From contig MPUH01000097.1 in NCBI GenBank assembly GCA_001970955.1, positions 45,591 to 109,590 of the forward strand: a stretch of DNA of 64,000 nt, given 5' to 3'. Both the position numbers and the translations under genes were made by a program. The notes beneath the pieces are model-generated. The model had not been told where the DNA came from. It searched no databases and saw only the letters and a program-made list of their open reading frames with translations. The DNA is from Stentor coeruleus. Taxonomy: Eukaryota; Ciliophora; Heterotrichea; Heterotrichida; Stentoridae. Shown one piece after another: positions 61,985-64,000 of the stretch (its first letter is position 1; the number at the start of each line of letters is the position of its first letter).

Positions 61985-63130
61985 TTAATCTTTTTCAGTA
62001 TTCAGCATCCCTGCACTTTCAGGATCTTGTGGAGAATTTTCAGATGGTTTAATTCCTTTACCAATAGCCCAAAGAAGTGGAATGCCTCCACAGCACAAAA
62101 AACCTTGCAAATAAGATAAAACAATATTCATAAATGCTTTAACTGAAAGGGCTCCATAATCAATAGCCATCAAGAAATAAAAACCTTCATAAGCTCCAAA
62201 CACAATTAAAATTCTGAGCACCCTCTCCCAAATCTTGATTGAGTTATCTTTCAAACGCATATAATCTGAATACCAATATGCTGATACAGCTCCAAGCCAA
62301 AAAAATACAGTAAACGTTCCAAATAAAGTATTCACTTTTGCATCTTCTCCATCTATCCTATTACAATTAGCCTCAATATTATCACTCCATTCATCTTCCC
62401 AGTAAACTTCTCTATATGCATACAATAAAACTGCTGCCATCATAACAATAAAACAAAATGCAATAACAGAAGCAAAGCCCCAAATTTTTTTTGTTGACTC
62501 TATATAAAAATTCAAATAATTAAAGTAAGATATTGCAATATAAAGAATATATCCTCCAATTAGAGTTCCAAGCACAACTTGTGAGTATGAATGATATCCA
62601 CCGTACATCCTATAATGTAATACTAAAATATCAAAAATAGCTACTGGAACATAGTATAAATAGTTATTAGTAGTTCGATAAACTGCATATGGGAATATAG
62701 CAACTACCATCATAGAGTGTCCGCTTGGGTCGCCAAAACCTTCAGAGCAAGAGAATCCTTCAACATTACTATCAATCCAATATGGCCTAGGGTATCCAAT
62801 AGATGCTTTCATAAGACTTTCAATCACATTAACTATGGTGTATATAAAAGCCAACTCTAAGCCTACTAAATAATTGTATTCCAAAATGATGGCCAGCATC
62901 ATTAACGCTGCAAAAAGGTAAGTTAGGTGCTGAGTCACCCACATAAGAAAATCTTGAAATCCATTTGATGATTCTTGAAGTTTTTCACAATAATCACTCC
63001 CTGAATCCAGCCAAATATCAAAACTTAAGGCAATTTCAATTGCTGCAATAAGGGCTATTAAAAGACCAATAGCAATTTTTTCAGCTGCCATTATATAATT
63101 ATAAGTGAAAGATGATCCTTGAAAAGCCAT
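61985..63130 (-). CDS. PAP2/glucose-6-phosphatase-like membrane phosphatase
   Basis: 381 aa, single exon, TAA stop. About nine hydrophobic spans. The three-part phosphatidic-acid-phosphatase signature is present: KASIGYPRPYW (Lys108, Arg115, Pro116), GDPSGHSM (Ser-Gly-His 136-138) and YRMYGGYHSYSQ (Arg174, His180). In the last block the Asp found in many PAP2 enzymes is Gln, as in glucose-6-phosphatase-type proteins where HxxHQ is usual. The enzyme would hydrolyse a phosphomonoester or lipid phosphate at a membrane, probably the ER; the substrate cannot be read. All catalytic Arg/His are intact. A second Met at residue 14 (MAAEKIAIG) is an alternative start. Confidence 0.88.
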   Translation of the reverse strand: MAFQGSSFTYNYIMAAEKIAIGLLIALIAAIEIALSFDIWLDSGSDYCEKLQESSNGFQDFLMWVTQHLTYLFAALMMLAIILEYNYLVGLELAFIYTIVNVIESLMKASIGYPRPYWIDSNVEGFSCSEGFGDPSGHSMMVVAIFPYAVYRTTNNYLYYVPVAIFDILVLHYRMYGGYHSYSQVVLGTLIGGYILYIAISYFNYLNFYIESTKKIWGFASVIAFCFIVMMAAVLLYAYREVYWEDEWSDNIEANCNRIDGEDAKVNTLFGTFTVFFWLGAVSAYWYSDYMRLKDNSIKIWERVLRILIVFGAYEGFYFLMAIDYGALSVKAFMNIVLSYLQGFLCCGGIPLLWAIGKGIKPSENSPQDPESAGMLNTEKD

Positions 63131-64000
63131 TAGAGAAGCCTATGATGTGTTTGACGGAAAATCAAAGAGTCAATGGTTCCATGTGAGGCAGAGCTTAAAA
63201 TAATCATGAATGCTTAAAAGCGGACCTACACAAGGCTCCTTACCTTGAGAATTTAAAGAAATATAAAAAGAATTCTCTTAGATAGTTCATAAAGTTAGAT
63301 ATATACAATAGGTTTTGCATCAAAGGTCTGCATGAATTCCAATTATTTTATAACATTAAATAATTACTCTATTTTCAATAATTTTTACCAGATATAGAGT
63401 AAAAGTTTTTTGACAAACTTTGCCACAAAGCCTTTATCTTCGATTATTGATATTAAGTATTGGAAATAACTTCAAAATTGTCAAGGATTATCTTTCTAAA
63501 TATTTCTCTTTAGATTTTTCTTTTTCTTCACTTCAGCTGTCAAGGGAAACTGGCGAAATTGCAGCATTGATACTTGCTATTTGTATTTGTAAAGGATTTA
63601 ATGCTAGAGATAATTATGATATATCAATATCTAGAGATTTAATACACCTTTAACGTAATTTGAAAGTAAATCTTAAGTATATGATTCTTAATTTTTTAAG
63701 TATGGAGATTTGAAAAGCCTGAAAAAATCGAGATCTTGAACTGTTCGAAATTGGAGTTTTCTACTCATCTGCCGAAAATACTGTTTAATGCATTGGCTAT
63801 AACCCCATTCATATTTATATACATAATTATAGAAATATCTGTTTTCTTTATTCAAAATCGATATATTGATAAAGATAATTTTGAAGAAATTAACGAAATT
63901 AGATGTCTAAATTATTAAAAATATATTGAAGTAGGAATAAGAGCATAAATATTCAAAGAAATGCAGAACTTGAAATAATGATAAAATTTGTGAGATATTA
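63131..64000. other. Right-end intergenic region with protein-like frame
   Basis: No intact gene. 63420-63653 is open for 77 codons without a convincing ATG (RETGEIAALILAICICKG). The same frame continues to about 63855 with six stops, still protein-like (NRDLELFEIGVFYSSAEN). It may be a relic or an exon of a gene continuing beyond the window. Confidence 0.35.

Noticed and set aside
1-64000. CRISPR arrays, tRNA and rRNA genes, telomere repeats
   Set aside because: No regularly spaced identical repeats, no cloverleaf with a convincing T-loop, no rRNA-like sequence and no telomeric array were seen on either strand.

Overview
The window looks like macronuclear DNA of a heterotrich ciliate, most likely Stentor or a close relative. 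The evidence is AT-rich DNA with tightly packed genes, spliceosomal introns of 15 or 16 nt (GT...AG with an A six bases from the 3' end), Trp encoded by TGG only, and ciliate gene families such as a P4-ATPase/guanylyl-cyclase fusion, many PDEs and TPR-IQ proteins. Blepharisma is disfavoured because no intact gene reads TGA as Trp. Tetrahymena and Paramecium are disfavoured because TAA and TAG terminate every intact gene. All 29 intact genes end in TAA or TAG; none ends in TGA.

Layout. 0-6.4 kb: CK1-like kinase, a hypothetical protein, a cAMP-receptor-like 7TM protein, and a TPR-IQ protein. 7.5-15.3 kb: a DENN-domain RabGEF, a membrane-anchored cyclic nucleotide PDE, and a Cys-rich coiled-coil protein. 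15.8-19.2 kb: a small hypothetical protein, a triple CCCH zinc-finger protein, and a ketosynthase-like protein without its catalytic Cys. 19.7-25.6 kb: one membrane protein of about 1890 aa built of tandem repeats, interrupted by fifteen 15-nt phase-0 introns at equivalent repeat boundaries. 25.9-36.3 kb: two tandem threonine aldolases, a coiled-coil protein sharing a 19-bp divergent promoter, a lipidated ARM-like protein, a ZnT9-like protein, FHA and RCC1 proteins, and a small two-intron gene. 36.4-37.0 kb: a decaying Rab gene. 38-44.7 kb: a GAF/PAS/PDE protein of 1652 aa, UBL5/Hub1, and a TOM1/TOM3-like 7TM protein. 45.4-48.8 kb: two hypothetical proteins and a FAR1-type DNA-binding protein. 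50-64 kb: the P4-ATPase/guanylyl cyclase (2080 aa), a B-box protein, a Tousled-like kinase, and a PAP2/glucose-6-phosphatase-like protein.

Functionally the window is rich in cyclic-nucleotide signalling (one cyclase, two PDEs, two 7TM proteins) and protein kinases, but the genes are separate transcription units on both strands, not an operon. Several long gaps between genes contain frameshifted, nonsense-riddled protein-like reading frames that I read as decayed genes, one of them probably a non-LTR retrotransposon 3' end. Five single-N gaps are each flanked by near-identical direct duplications and are almost certainly scaffolding artefacts. All identifications are from reading the sequence; no database search was run.
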